From the NCBI GenBank assembly GCA_009780765.1, contig WQZK01000045.1, positions 1 through 10,086 of the forward strand: DNA of 10,086 nt, in the 5' to 3' direction. Made by a program: the position numbers and the translations under genes. This DNA is from Defluviitaleaceae bacterium (GTDB lineage: Bacteria; Bacillota; Clostridia; Lachnospirales; UBA5962). Shown here in pieces: positions 1 through 5,210 of the stretch. Positions within the stretch are counted from its first letter, which is position 1. The number at the start of each line of letters is the position of its first letter. The notes beneath the pieces are model-generated. The model saw only the letters and a program-made list of their open reading frames with translations. It was not told the DNA's origin and ran no database searches.

Positions 1-732
1 ATTAAGCCTTATTTGAAGCGGAGTTTTAAGTTTTTGCACATCGTTAAGATACCCTGCAATTTTACCCATTTCAGTTTGCATACCTGTTGCAACAACAACA
101 GCTTTGCCACGCCCAGCCGTTACCAAACAGCCCGAAAAAACCATGTTCTTCTGGTCGCCCAAAGGAATTTTGCCAGTTAGCTCTAGCTCTAAAATTTTCT
201 CAACTGGCTCGCTCTCACCTGTAAGTGCCGCTTCGTCTACCGTTAAGTCAAAAATTTCTAAAAGCCTAGCATCGGCAGGCACAGAAGAGCCTGTTTCTAA
301 AATAATTATGTCGCCCGAAACAACGTCTTTCACGTCTACCTCAAGAGTTTCGCCTCCTCGTATAACTTTGGCAATTGGGCTATTAAGGCTTGCAAGAGCA
401 GCTAAAGCCTTTTCTGCACTTGCCTCTTGCGTAATTGCCAAAATCATATTCATAACAACAATGCTAAAAATAACCGCAGGTTTTATGTATCCGTAGCCAT
501 TTTGGATAGACATAGCCAAAGACAAGCCCGTCGCAATAAGTAGAATAATAATGCTAACATCTGTTAGCTGATGTGCTATTCGGCTTATTAGGCTAGGTGG
601 TTTTTGCTCGTCGAACTGGTTTTTACCGTATTTCTGAAGCTTAGAAGCAATATGCGAAGGATTAAGCCCCGAGTGGACATCTGTTTCTAATTTTCTAATT
701 ACTTCTTGTAAATTTTTTTCGTACCACGTCAT
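1..732 (-). CDS. P2-type cation-transporting ATPase, probably Ca2+ pump (N-terminal part, cut by window edge)
   Basis: This is the first 244 codons of an integral-membrane P-type ATPase; the rest lies to the left of the window. It would couple ATP hydrolysis to cation export, most likely calcium. Residues 1-60 form the cytoplasmic N-terminal cation-ATPase domain. Two hydrophobic helices follow at about residues 55-100. The actuator domain carries the TGES dephosphorylation motif at residues 171-174, preceded by DEAAL. The visible part ends near KTPLQIRLN, the usual lead-in to the third helix in SERCA/PMCA-like bacterial pumps. The phosphorylation site (DKTG) and ion-binding helices are not in view, so calcium specificity is inferred from overall family resemblance. 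The ATG at 730-732 is preceded by TTAGGAGTT at suitable spacing, which fixes the start. The gene lies 49 nt downstream of the comF-family gene on the same strand and is probably co-transcribed with it. Confidence 0.9.
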   Translation of the reverse strand, partial: MTWYEKNLQEVIRKLETDVHSGLNPSHIASKLQKYGKNQFDEQKPPSLISRIAHQLTDVSIIILLIATGLSLAMSIQNGYGYIKPAVIFSIVVMNMILAITQEASAEKALAALASLNSPIAKVIRGGETLEVDVKDVVSGDIIILETGSSVPADARLLEIFDLTVDEAALTGESEPVEKILELELTGKIPLGDQKNMVFSGCLVTAGRGKAVVVATGMQTEMGKIAGYLNDVQKLKTPLQIRLN

Positions 733-781
733 TAAATCAACTCCTAATAATTTTGTAATATCAATGTATTTCTTTATATCC

Positions 782-1408
782 CTATTTTACCACACCCTTG
801 GTAGAAATGGCAAGTGTTATAACATTAACCCTGCTCGCTCCAGCCTTTTCAAGCTCTTTTTGTATGGATTTGGCCGTGCTTCCGGTGGTGTAAACATCGT
901 CTACCAGCAAAATATTTTTACCAGAAATATCTTTAATCACAGAAAAAGCACCTTCCACATTTTTGTCCCTTTTATCACGCTCTACAAGGCTTTGTGCTAA
1001 ATCATCTCTAACCCTTATCAAAGCATTTTTGTCGACTACTAGCCCTAAAATCCGCCCTATTTCTAAGGCAATAATCTCCGACTGATTAAACCCACGATTT
1101 TTAAGTTTTTTGAGGTGCAGCGGCACAGGAATAATTAAATCTGCCTTATCAAGCAGTTCGCCGTGTTTTTCTTTCAAAAACTCCGCCATAATATCACCTA
1201 AAACCTTGCCAACCCACGCTTTTCTATCAAACTTAAATCTATGTATTATGTGTTTTACATCTTCGTAATCAAAAATTGCAATAGGTTCGTTTACATCCAC
1301 TGTTTTAATATTTTTCTCACATTTTTCACAAAAATGCCCATGTTCTATTATCTCCAAACAGGATATACATTTTTGTGGGTATATAATTTCTAATAATTTT
1401 TTAATCAT
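782..1408 (-). CDS. comFC: ComF-family phosphoribosyltransferase-like protein
   Basis: A 208-residue cytoplasmic protein of the ComF/GntX family, linked in other bacteria to DNA uptake by natural transformation. An N-terminal zinc-ribbon-like cluster has Cys14, Cys17, Cys27 and Cys30 as two CxxC pairs. The C-terminal phosphoribosyltransferase fold has the PRPP loop ILLVDDVYTTGST at about residues 166-178. The middle segment IIPVPLH...RGFNQS is typical of the family. Length is close to the usual 200-240. The frame opens at a TTG at 1433-1435 and has another ATG at 1424-1426, but only the ATG at 1406-1408 has a good ribosome binding site (AGGTGAT about 5 nt upstream), so I start there. No comFA helicase or other competence gene is visible; the downstream neighbour is the ATPase. 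The symbol is given by family resemblance; an actual competence role is not shown. Confidence 0.88.
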   Translation of the reverse strand: MIKKLLEIIYPQKCISCLEIIEHGHFCEKCEKNIKTVDVNEPIAIFDYEDVKHIIHRFKFDRKAWVGKVLGDIMAEFLKEKHGELLDKADLIIPVPLHLKKLKNRGFNQSEIIALEIGRILGLVVDKNALIRVRDDLAQSLVERDKRDKNVEGAFSVIKDISGKNILLVDDVYTTGSTAKSIQKELEKAGASRVNVITLAISTKGVVK

Positions 1409-1440
1409 GCCATCACCTACTAACATTTTAATCAATTTTA

Positions 1441-1469
1441 TTGACTATGTCTACAAAAAGCCTTAAAAT
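1441..1469 (+). promoter_or_regulatory. Sigma-A-type promoter for the MATE-GNAT pair
   Basis: TTGACT (1441-1446) and TAAAAT (1464-1469) are separated by 17 nt, matching the sigma-A consensus at 5/6 in each box. Transcription would begin near 1476, leaving a leader of about 30 nt that contains the AAGGAG ribosome binding site (1492-1497) of the exporter gene. On the opposite strand of this divergent region I found no convincing promoter for the comF-family gene. Confidence 0.7.
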
Positions 1470-1507
1470 ATATCTTATGACTTAGCAGACGAAGGAGATT
1501 TTACATA

Positions 1508-2896
1508 ATGCAAAAAAAGAAAATAGATTTAACAAGCGGCCCTATTTTTAACAACCTTATAAGGGTATCGTTGCCTATTATGTTTACATCGTTTATGATG
1601 ATGGCATATAATTTAACTGATACCTTTTGGCTTTCGAGAGTAGATTCGGATCTTGTTGCGGCATCTGGTGCGGCTGGCATGTTTATATGGCTTTCTAATG
1701 CGTTCTTTTTAATTGGCAAATTGGGTGCGGATATTGGCGTTTCGCAAAGTATAGGCAAAAAAGATGAAAACAAAGCAAAAGAATACCTGCAAAACTCCTT
1801 ATTTTTGGCAATTTTATTTGGAGTTTCTTTTGGGGCTGTTGCTGCCATTTTCAGAACACAGCTTATTGGCGTTTTTGGGCTTGCAGAAGAGTACCAGCAT
1901 GTTGTGCGTGAGGCGGCCAGCTACCTTGGAATCACTGCGTTAGCAATTCCTTTTATGTTTGTAAAGGCAACGATTTCTGGGGCTTTTGTTGCAACTGGCA
2001 ACTCCAAAACACCATTTTACCTTAACTCACTCGGATTTTTGGCAAACATGATAATAAACCCCATACTTATACTTGGCATGGGTTTTGGCATTGTTGGCAC
2101 GGCCCTTGGCACACTTATTATAAACATTGTGGTTTGCACATGGTTTGTTGTTCTTCTTAAAAAAGGCAAAAAGCGTCCATTTGAAAACTTTAAATTTTTC
2201 GATGCTCCTCCTATTAAAGAAACAATTTCACAAATATTTAAGTGGAGTTTGCCACCTGCGGCTGAAAGTTTCTTTTTCACGATTTTAGCGATGATGAATT
2301 CTAGGATAATGGCACAGTTTGGTGCTTCGGCACTTGGAGTACATAAGGTTGGTGCACAGGTTGAATCTTTGTCATATTTAGTTGGCGGCGGCTTTGCAGC
2401 AGCAGTTACTGCATTTATCGGTCAGAACTACGGTGCTAAAAAGTGGAAACGGGTTAACGATTGTAAAAATATATCATTAAAAACTATGGCTGTTTGGGGA
2501 GCAGTTGTAACCGTGATAATGGCTGTTTTTGGCGGGCCAATTTTCTCGCTATTCTTTAGAGACCAGCCAGATTTGGTTTTGATGGGCTCAAGATTTATGC
2601 TAATTTTTGCAACATGCCAAATTCTTGCATGCCTTGAATACACTTCGGCAGGCATTTTTAGAGGAATTGGTAAAACAATGCCTGCATCTATTGCAAGTAT
2701 TGTAACCAATGTTTTCCGCGTGCCTTTGGTTTTCTTGCTTTCTCGTCCGTTTTTTGGGCTTGGCATGTACGGCGTTTGGATAGGGCTTACTATTGGTGCG
2801 ATAATAAGAGCAATTTGGACTATTCTTTGGCTTTTAAAAACCGCTAGAAAACTGCCAAAGGCGGATGAAGTTGCAGACACCTCGGAGGCACTTTAA
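1508..2896 (+). CDS. MATE-family multidrug/sodium antiporter
   Basis: A 462-residue polytopic membrane exporter of the MATE (multidrug and toxic compound extrusion) family, expected to expel organic cations or drugs using a Na+ or H+ gradient. The hydrophobicity pattern suits 12 helices in two homologous halves: roughly residues 10-215 and 235-440. The N-terminal stretch GPIFNNLIRVSLPIMFTSF followed by NLTDTFWLSR is the usual family opening. The second half contains the matching GGGFAAAVTAFIGQNYGA segment and FRGIGKT. Length is typical (440-480). AAGGAG at 1492-1497, 10 nt before the ATG, supports the start. The gene ends exactly where the acetyltransferase begins, and its last codons contain that gene's ribosome binding site. 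The real substrate cannot be read from sequence; several clades of this family are uncharacterised. Confidence 0.93.
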   Translation: MQKKKIDLTSGPIFNNLIRVSLPIMFTSFMMMAYNLTDTFWLSRVDSDLVAASGAAGMFIWLSNAFFLIGKLGADIGVSQSIGKKDENKAKEYLQNSLFLAILFGVSFGAVAAIFRTQLIGVFGLAEEYQHVVREAASYLGITALAIPFMFVKATISGAFVATGNSKTPFYLNSLGFLANMIINPILILGMGFGIVGTALGTLIINIVVCTWFVVLLKKGKKRPFENFKFFDAPPIKETISQIFKWSLPPAAESFFFTILAMMNSRIMAQFGASALGVHKVGAQVESLSYLVGGGFAAAVTAFIGQNYGAKKWKRVNDCKNISLKTMAVWGAVVTVIMAVFGGPIFSLFFRDQPDLVLMGSRFMLIFATCQILACLEYTSAGIFRGIGKTMPASIASIVTNVFRVPLVFLLSRPFFGLGMYGVWIGLTIGAIIRAIWTILWLLKTARKLPKADEVADTSEAL

Positions 2897-3361
2897 ATGC
2901 AGATTATAGAAATTATCGACATTTCAGATAAATCAGATATTTGTAATCTTGTTTTGTGGGCTTTACCTAACTGGTTTGGTATTGAAAAGAGCATCGTTGA
3001 CTATGTGGATACTGTTAGAGAAATGCCTTTTTTTGCTGTGTTTGATGATAAAATGGCAATTGGTTTTGTAGCTCTAAAAATTCACAATGAGTACACTGCC
3101 GAAATTTATGTTATGGGCATTTTAGAAGAATATCACAAACAAGGGATTGGTAAAAAGATAGTTGCCACTTGCGAAGAACATTGCAAAGAAAATAATATCG
3201 AATTTTTAACGGTTAAAACCTTAGCCGAACTTAGAGAAGATGAAAATTACCGAAAAACAAGACTTTTCTATCAAGCTATGGGCTTTAAACCATTAGAAAT
3301 TTTTGAAACACTTTGGGGTGAAGCCAACCCATGCTTATTCCTTGTAAAATATTTAAAATAG
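2897..3361 (+). CDS. GNAT-family N-acetyltransferase
   Basis: A 154-residue cytoplasmic enzyme of the GCN5-related acetyltransferase superfamily, transferring an acetyl group from acetyl-CoA to an unknown amine. The core strand EIYVMGILEEYHKQGIGKK (about residues 69-87) holds the acetyl-CoA pyrophosphate-binding loop Q-x-x-G-x-G/K (Q82, G83, G85). The C-terminal FYQAMGFKPLE is the usual motif B with its F-Y pair and GF turn. The N-terminal LPNWFGIEKSI resembles a common Firmicutes subgroup of unassigned substrate. The ATG follows the MATE stop codon with no gap, and GGAGG (2884-2888) within the MATE gene serves as its ribosome binding site, so the two are probably translationally coupled. No clear terminator follows; only an AT-only inverted repeat (AAAATATTT / AAATATTTT) overlaps the next promoter, so some read-through into the infC operon is possible. 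Confidence 0.88.
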   Translation: MQIIEIIDISDKSDICNLVLWALPNWFGIEKSIVDYVDTVREMPFFAVFDDKMAIGFVALKIHNEYTAEIYVMGILEEYHKQGIGKKIVATCEEHCKENNIEFLTVKTLAELREDENYRKTRLFYQAMGFKPLEIFETLWGEANPCLFLVKYLK

Positions 3362-3364
3362 TAG

Positions 3365-3393
3365 TTGACAAATATTTTTTTATATGTTATACT
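3365..3393 (+). promoter_or_regulatory. Strong sigma-A promoter of the infC-rpmI-rplT operon
   Basis: TTGACA (3365-3370) is a perfect -35 box. TATACT (3388-3393) matches the -10 consensus at 5/6, with an ideal 17-nt spacer that is itself AT-rich. Start of transcription is expected around 3400. It begins 3 nt after the acetyltransferase stop codon and suits a highly expressed ribosomal protein operon. Confidence 0.9.
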
Positions 3394-3399
3394 ATTTCA

Positions 3400-3528
3400 G
3401 TATAAAATAAAGCAGAAGAGCTACTTCTCACCTTATCGCCAAAAAGGCTTTGGGTTAATATGCGTTCGTGTGTATTATTTGGGTGGCTTTGGCTACTCTT
3501 TATTTTTTATTGACAAAAAATAAAATTT
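3400..3528 (+). ncRNA. Structured 5' leader of the infC operon (candidate L20-type ribosomal leader)
   Basis: Between the promoter and the infC ribosome binding site lie about 130 nt with several self-complementary parts. A hairpin AGAAG/CTTCT spans 3414-3428. CCAAA (3439-3443) can pair with TTTGG (3449-3453). A 9-bp stem TAATATGCG/TGTGTATTA (3456-3464 with 3469-3477, three G-U pairs) is capped by a UUCG tetraloop. GCCAAA (3438-3443) can also pair with TTTGGC (3488-3493), while CACC (3429-3432) fits GGTG (3482-3485) in a crossing, pseudoknot-like arrangement. In Firmicutes this operon is known to be repressed by L20 binding its leader; that this leader is an L20 target is inferred from position and from these foldings. 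Confidence 0.6.
3499..3524 (+). promoter_or_regulatory. AU-only hairpin just upstream of the infC ribosome binding site
   Basis: TTTATTTTTT (3499-3508) and AAAAAATAAA (3515-3524) are perfectly complementary over 10 bp around a 6-nt loop ATTGAC, ending 4 nt before the GGAGG of infC. The position suggests control of ribosome access or part of an attenuator together with the GC-richer pairings before it. An all-AU stem is weak and could also arise by chance in AT-rich DNA. Confidence 0.5.
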
Positions 3529-3533
3529 GGAGG
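3529..3533 (+). promoter_or_regulatory. Ribosome binding site fixing the AUU start of infC
   Basis: GGAGG lies 6 nt upstream of ATT at 3540-3542, an ideal distance. The next in-frame ATG (3555) is 21 nt from it and has no site of its own. This is what selects the non-standard AUU as the initiation codon. Confidence 0.85.
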
Positions 3534-3539
3534 TGTGCA

Positions 3540-4064
3540 ATTATAGCCGATTTAATGATTAACGAACAAATCCGTGATAAAGAAGTTAGGCTTTTATCAC
3601 AAGATGGTGAACAGCTTGGTATTTTTAGCATCAAGGAAGCACAGGCAATGTCACTTGCTCAAAACCTTGATTTGGTTAAAATTTCACCAAATGCTAACCC
3701 ACCTGTTTGCAAAATTATGGATTATAGCAAATACCGCTTCGAGCAACAAAAAAAGCTCAAAGAAGCACGTAAAAAAACTAAAGCTGCTGCACTTAAAGGA
3801 ACTAGGCTTACGCCAAATATTGATAAGCACGACTTCAACTTTAAAGCCAAAAACGTAATAAGCTTTTTAAAGGCTGGCGATAAAGTTAAAGTTTCTATGA
3901 GATTTAGAGGTCGTGAAGTGGTTCATGCTGCCAGTGCCCAAAAAATCTTCTTAGATTTTTTTGAGGCTTGCAAAGAATACTGCACGATAGACAAACCCCC
4001 TAAAATGGAAGGGCGCTCTATGGAAATGATTTTGGCACCGCTTAAAGAAAATAAAAGCAACTAA
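3540..4064 (+). CDS. infC: Translation initiation factor IF-3, AUU start codon
   Basis: A 174-residue cytoplasmic factor that binds the 30S subunit, keeps it apart from 50S and checks start codon and initiator tRNA pairing. The N-terminal domain (about residues 7-75) begins MINEQIRDKEVRLL. The family signature KIMDYSKYRFEQQK is at residues 58-71. A basic linker (EARKKTKAA) leads into the C-terminal domain (about 85-170) with the conserved RGRE and KMEGRSM segments. Translation is placed at ATT because it is in frame and 6 nt after GGAGG; initiation at AUU is a known feature of infC in many bacteria, letting IF-3 lower its own synthesis by discriminating against non-standard starts. The frame is open further upstream to a GTG at 3468, but that lies in the structured leader. 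It heads the operon with rpmI and rplT, the usual order. Confidence 0.97.
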   Translation: MIADLMINEQIRDKEVRLLSQDGEQLGIFSIKEAQAMSLAQNLDLVKISPNANPPVCKIMDYSKYRFEQQKKLKEARKKTKAAALKGTRLTPNIDKHDFNFKAKNVISFLKAGDKVKVSMRFRGREVVHAASAQKIFLDFFEACKEYCTIDKPPKMEGRSMEMILAPLKENKSN

Positions 4065-4094
4065 AGCAATTTAAACACAGGAGGACATATAAAC

Positions 4095-4292
4095 ATGCCT
4101 AAATTAAAAACAAACAAATCTGCTGCAAAGCGTTTTAAAGTTACTGGAACTGGTAAAATTAAACGTAACAAAGCAAACAAACAGCATATACTTGAAAAGA
4201 AAAGTCCTAAAAGAAAGAGAAATTTAAGACAAAAAGGCTTAGTTTCTAAATCGGATGAAAAAAGAGTAAGAAAATTATTACCGTACATCTAA
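4095..4292 (+). CDS. rpmI: 50S ribosomal protein L35 (bL35)
   Basis: A 65-residue, highly basic protein of the large ribosomal subunit. The start MPKLKTNKSAAKRFKVTGTG and the interior KKSPKRKRNLRQKGLVS are the family hallmarks, and the length is the standard 64-66. AGGAGG at 4079-4084 lies 10 nt before the ATG. It sits 30 nt after infC and 25 nt before rplT, in the conserved infC-rpmI-rplT order, so the three are expected to be co-transcribed. Confidence 0.98.
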   Translation: MPKLKTNKSAAKRFKVTGTGKIKRNKANKQHILEKKSPKRKRNLRQKGLVSKSDEKRVRKLLPYI

Positions 4293-4317
4293 GGATAATT
4301 AAAGGAGGACTTTTAAA

Positions 4318-4674
4318 ATGGCAAGAGTTAAAGGTGCATTAAACGCCAGAAAAAAACATAAAAAAGTATTAAAAATGGCTAAAGGCTTTAGAGGAGCTAG
4401 GTCGAAGCAATATAGAGTAGCAAAACAATCAGTTATGCGTGCAATGGCACACTCATTTAGAGGCCGTAAGCAAACAAAACGTGATTATAGAAGCTTATGG
4501 ATTACAAGAATAAATGCTGCTGCTAGAATTAATGGCATTTCTTATTCTAAAATGATGAATGGCCTTAAAAAAGCTGGCATTGAAATTAATAGAAAAATGC
4601 TTGCAGACCTGGCAATTACAGATGCACAAGCATTTGCAACATTAGCAGAAACTGCTAAAAAGCATATAGCGTAA
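4318..4674 (+). CDS. rplT: 50S ribosomal protein L20 (bL20)
   Basis: A 118-residue basic protein that binds 23S rRNA early in large-subunit assembly. The N-terminal extension MARVKGALNARKKHKKVLK and the middle RDYRSLWITRINAAAR are conserved family segments; the length is the usual 117-120. AAAGGAGG (4301-4308) lies 9 nt before the ATG. In Firmicutes L20 is also the repressor of its own operon through the mRNA leader, which agrees with the structured region before infC here. The stop codon lies inside a small inverted repeat and the operon ends at the terminator that follows. Confidence 0.98.
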   Translation: MARVKGALNARKKHKKVLKMAKGFRGARSKQYRVAKQSVMRAMAHSFRGRKQTKRDYRSLWITRINAAARINGISYSKMMNGLKKAGIEINRKMLADLAITDAQAFATLAETAKKHIA

Positions 4675-4691
4675 CCTCGAACTGCGGTTAC
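4671..4691 (+). other. Small hairpin overlapping the rplT stop codon
   Basis: GTAACC (4671-4676) and GGTTAC (4686-4691) are complementary over 6 bp with a 9-nt loop. The TAA stop of rplT (4672-4674) lies in the left arm. It stands directly before the terminator hairpin and may stabilise the 3' end or may be incidental. Confidence 0.45.
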
Positions 4692-4693
4692 TT

Positions 4694-4724
4694 AAAAAAA
4701 GGTGCCATTTTGGCATCTTTTTTT
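4694..4724 (+). terminator. Rho-independent terminator of the infC operon
   Basis: AGGTGCC (4700-4706) pairs with GGCATCT (4712-4718) with one G-U pair and a 5-nt loop. Seven T residues run on from the stem (4718-4724), and a matching run of A residues precedes it, so it could also stop transcription from the right. It lies 20 nt after the rplT stop codon. Confidence 0.88.
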
Positions 4725-4800
4725 GTATGCCTAAAAACGAAAAAAGCACAGATTCGTTACAATAGATTTATTGAAATTTAAAAACACACCAATACCATCC

Positions 4801-5090
4801 CATTAGACATGTGACGAAACAGAGCTTTTTTAACTTTGCTTTGATATTCTCATCGTCATTACATTACGAGGGCTTGTTTATTAAGAAATTTATGTATTTG
4901 ATGCCCGAAGCAATCCAGTGCAAGGCTTTGAAAGCCTTATTTTACACAATAGACATGCTATATTTTTGGTTTCTTGCACTGGATTGCTTCGGGCTCGAAA
5001 TTTATGCAAAACAACATAAATATACCCTCGCAATGACAATCAGAAATTCGTTGTTTCAGCCAAGTCTTTTGTTTCGTTACATGTCTATTG
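4801..5090. repeat. 290-bp imperfect palindrome resembling a MITE or dispersed palindromic repeat
   Basis: The outer ends, 4801-4822 and 5069-5090, are inverted repeats matching at 19 of 22 positions (core AGACATGT..ACGAAAC). Between them the arms keep partial matches, such as ACGAGGG near 4866-4872 against CCCTCG at 5025-5030 and GTCATTA near 4855 against AATGAC at 5032-5037. A perfect 22-bp inner inverted repeat follows (4903-4924 with 4973-4994, core GAAGCAATCCAGTGC). An 11-nt copy of the end sequence, CAATAGACATG, recurs in the centre at 4947-4957. From memory, sequences with CATTGCGAG and GAAGCAATCC in palindromic arms are dispersed in many bacterial genomes; this is the same style. No transposase is encoded and no obvious target-site duplication is seen. 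A 96-codon open frame across it has no ribosome binding site and is not taken as a gene. Confidence 0.75.
4903..4994. repeat. Perfect 22-bp inverted repeat at the heart of the palindrome
   Basis: The arms 4903-4924 and 4973-4994 are exact reverse complements over 22 nt and enclose a 48-nt centre. Within that centre a smaller perfect palindrome, AAGGCTTT-G-AAAGCCTT (4922-4938), overlaps the end of the left arm. As RNA or single-stranded DNA this would form a very stable hairpin. Confidence 0.9.
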
Positions 5091-5150
5091 ACTACAAGTA
5101 GCTCTTATCACTTAATCTCAGGCAATTAAATAAAATGCAACTAAAAAAGA

Positions 5151-5183
5151 AAAAGCGTATAACCAATATGGTTATACGCTTTT
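5151..5183 (-). terminator. Rho-independent terminator of the giant beta-helix gene
   Basis: AAAAGCGTATAACC (5151-5164) and GGTTATACGCTTTT (5170-5183) are a perfect 14-bp inverted repeat with a 5-nt loop. Reading leftward, the stem ends in TTTT and is followed by TCTTTTTT, a good uridine tract, 28 nt after the stop codon of the large gene. The rightward reading also ends in a T-rich tract, so it may work in both directions. Confidence 0.9.
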
Positions 5184-5210
5184 GTTTTATAATTTTTTAT
5201 TGCTCTACCT

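Larger units (their letters stand above)
4725..5210. other. Gene-free convergent intergenic region
   Basis: These 486 nt separate the end of the rightward rplT operon from the end of the leftward giant gene. They hold the 290-bp palindromic element and the terminator hairpin of the leftward gene. The first 75 nt contain TTCGTTACA at 4753-4761, identical to part of the right end of the element (5073-5081), possibly the remnant of another copy. I see no supported gene or RNA gene in the remainder. Confidence 0.7.

Noticed and set aside
104..496. Rightward open frame opposite the ATPase gene
   Set aside because: The opposite strand encodes a clear P-type ATPase with TGES. This frame is its shadow and has no family resemblance or ribosome binding site.
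1409..1435. TTG at 1433-1435 or ATG at 1424-1426 as start of the comF-family gene
   Set aside because: Neither has a ribosome binding site at proper distance, while the ATG at 1406-1408 has AGGTGAT; the protein from that start matches the usual family N-terminus close to the first CxxC.
3345..3380. AT-only inverted repeat after the acetyltransferase as a terminator
   Set aside because: AAAATATTT/AAATATTTT has no G-C pairs and overlaps the -35 box of the next promoter, so it is unlikely to terminate well and probably reflects base composition.
3468..3539. Extended N-terminus of IF-3 starting at GTG 3468
   Set aside because: This region is the structured leader, lacks a ribosome binding site before 3468, and IF-3 proteins of this type begin near INEQIRDKEVR. 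The GGAGG at 3529 points to ATT at 3540.
4811..5101. Open frame of 96 codons in the intergenic region
   Set aside because: It begins with GTG without a ribosome binding site, runs through the palindromic element, and its sequence is explained by the inverted repeat arms read through.
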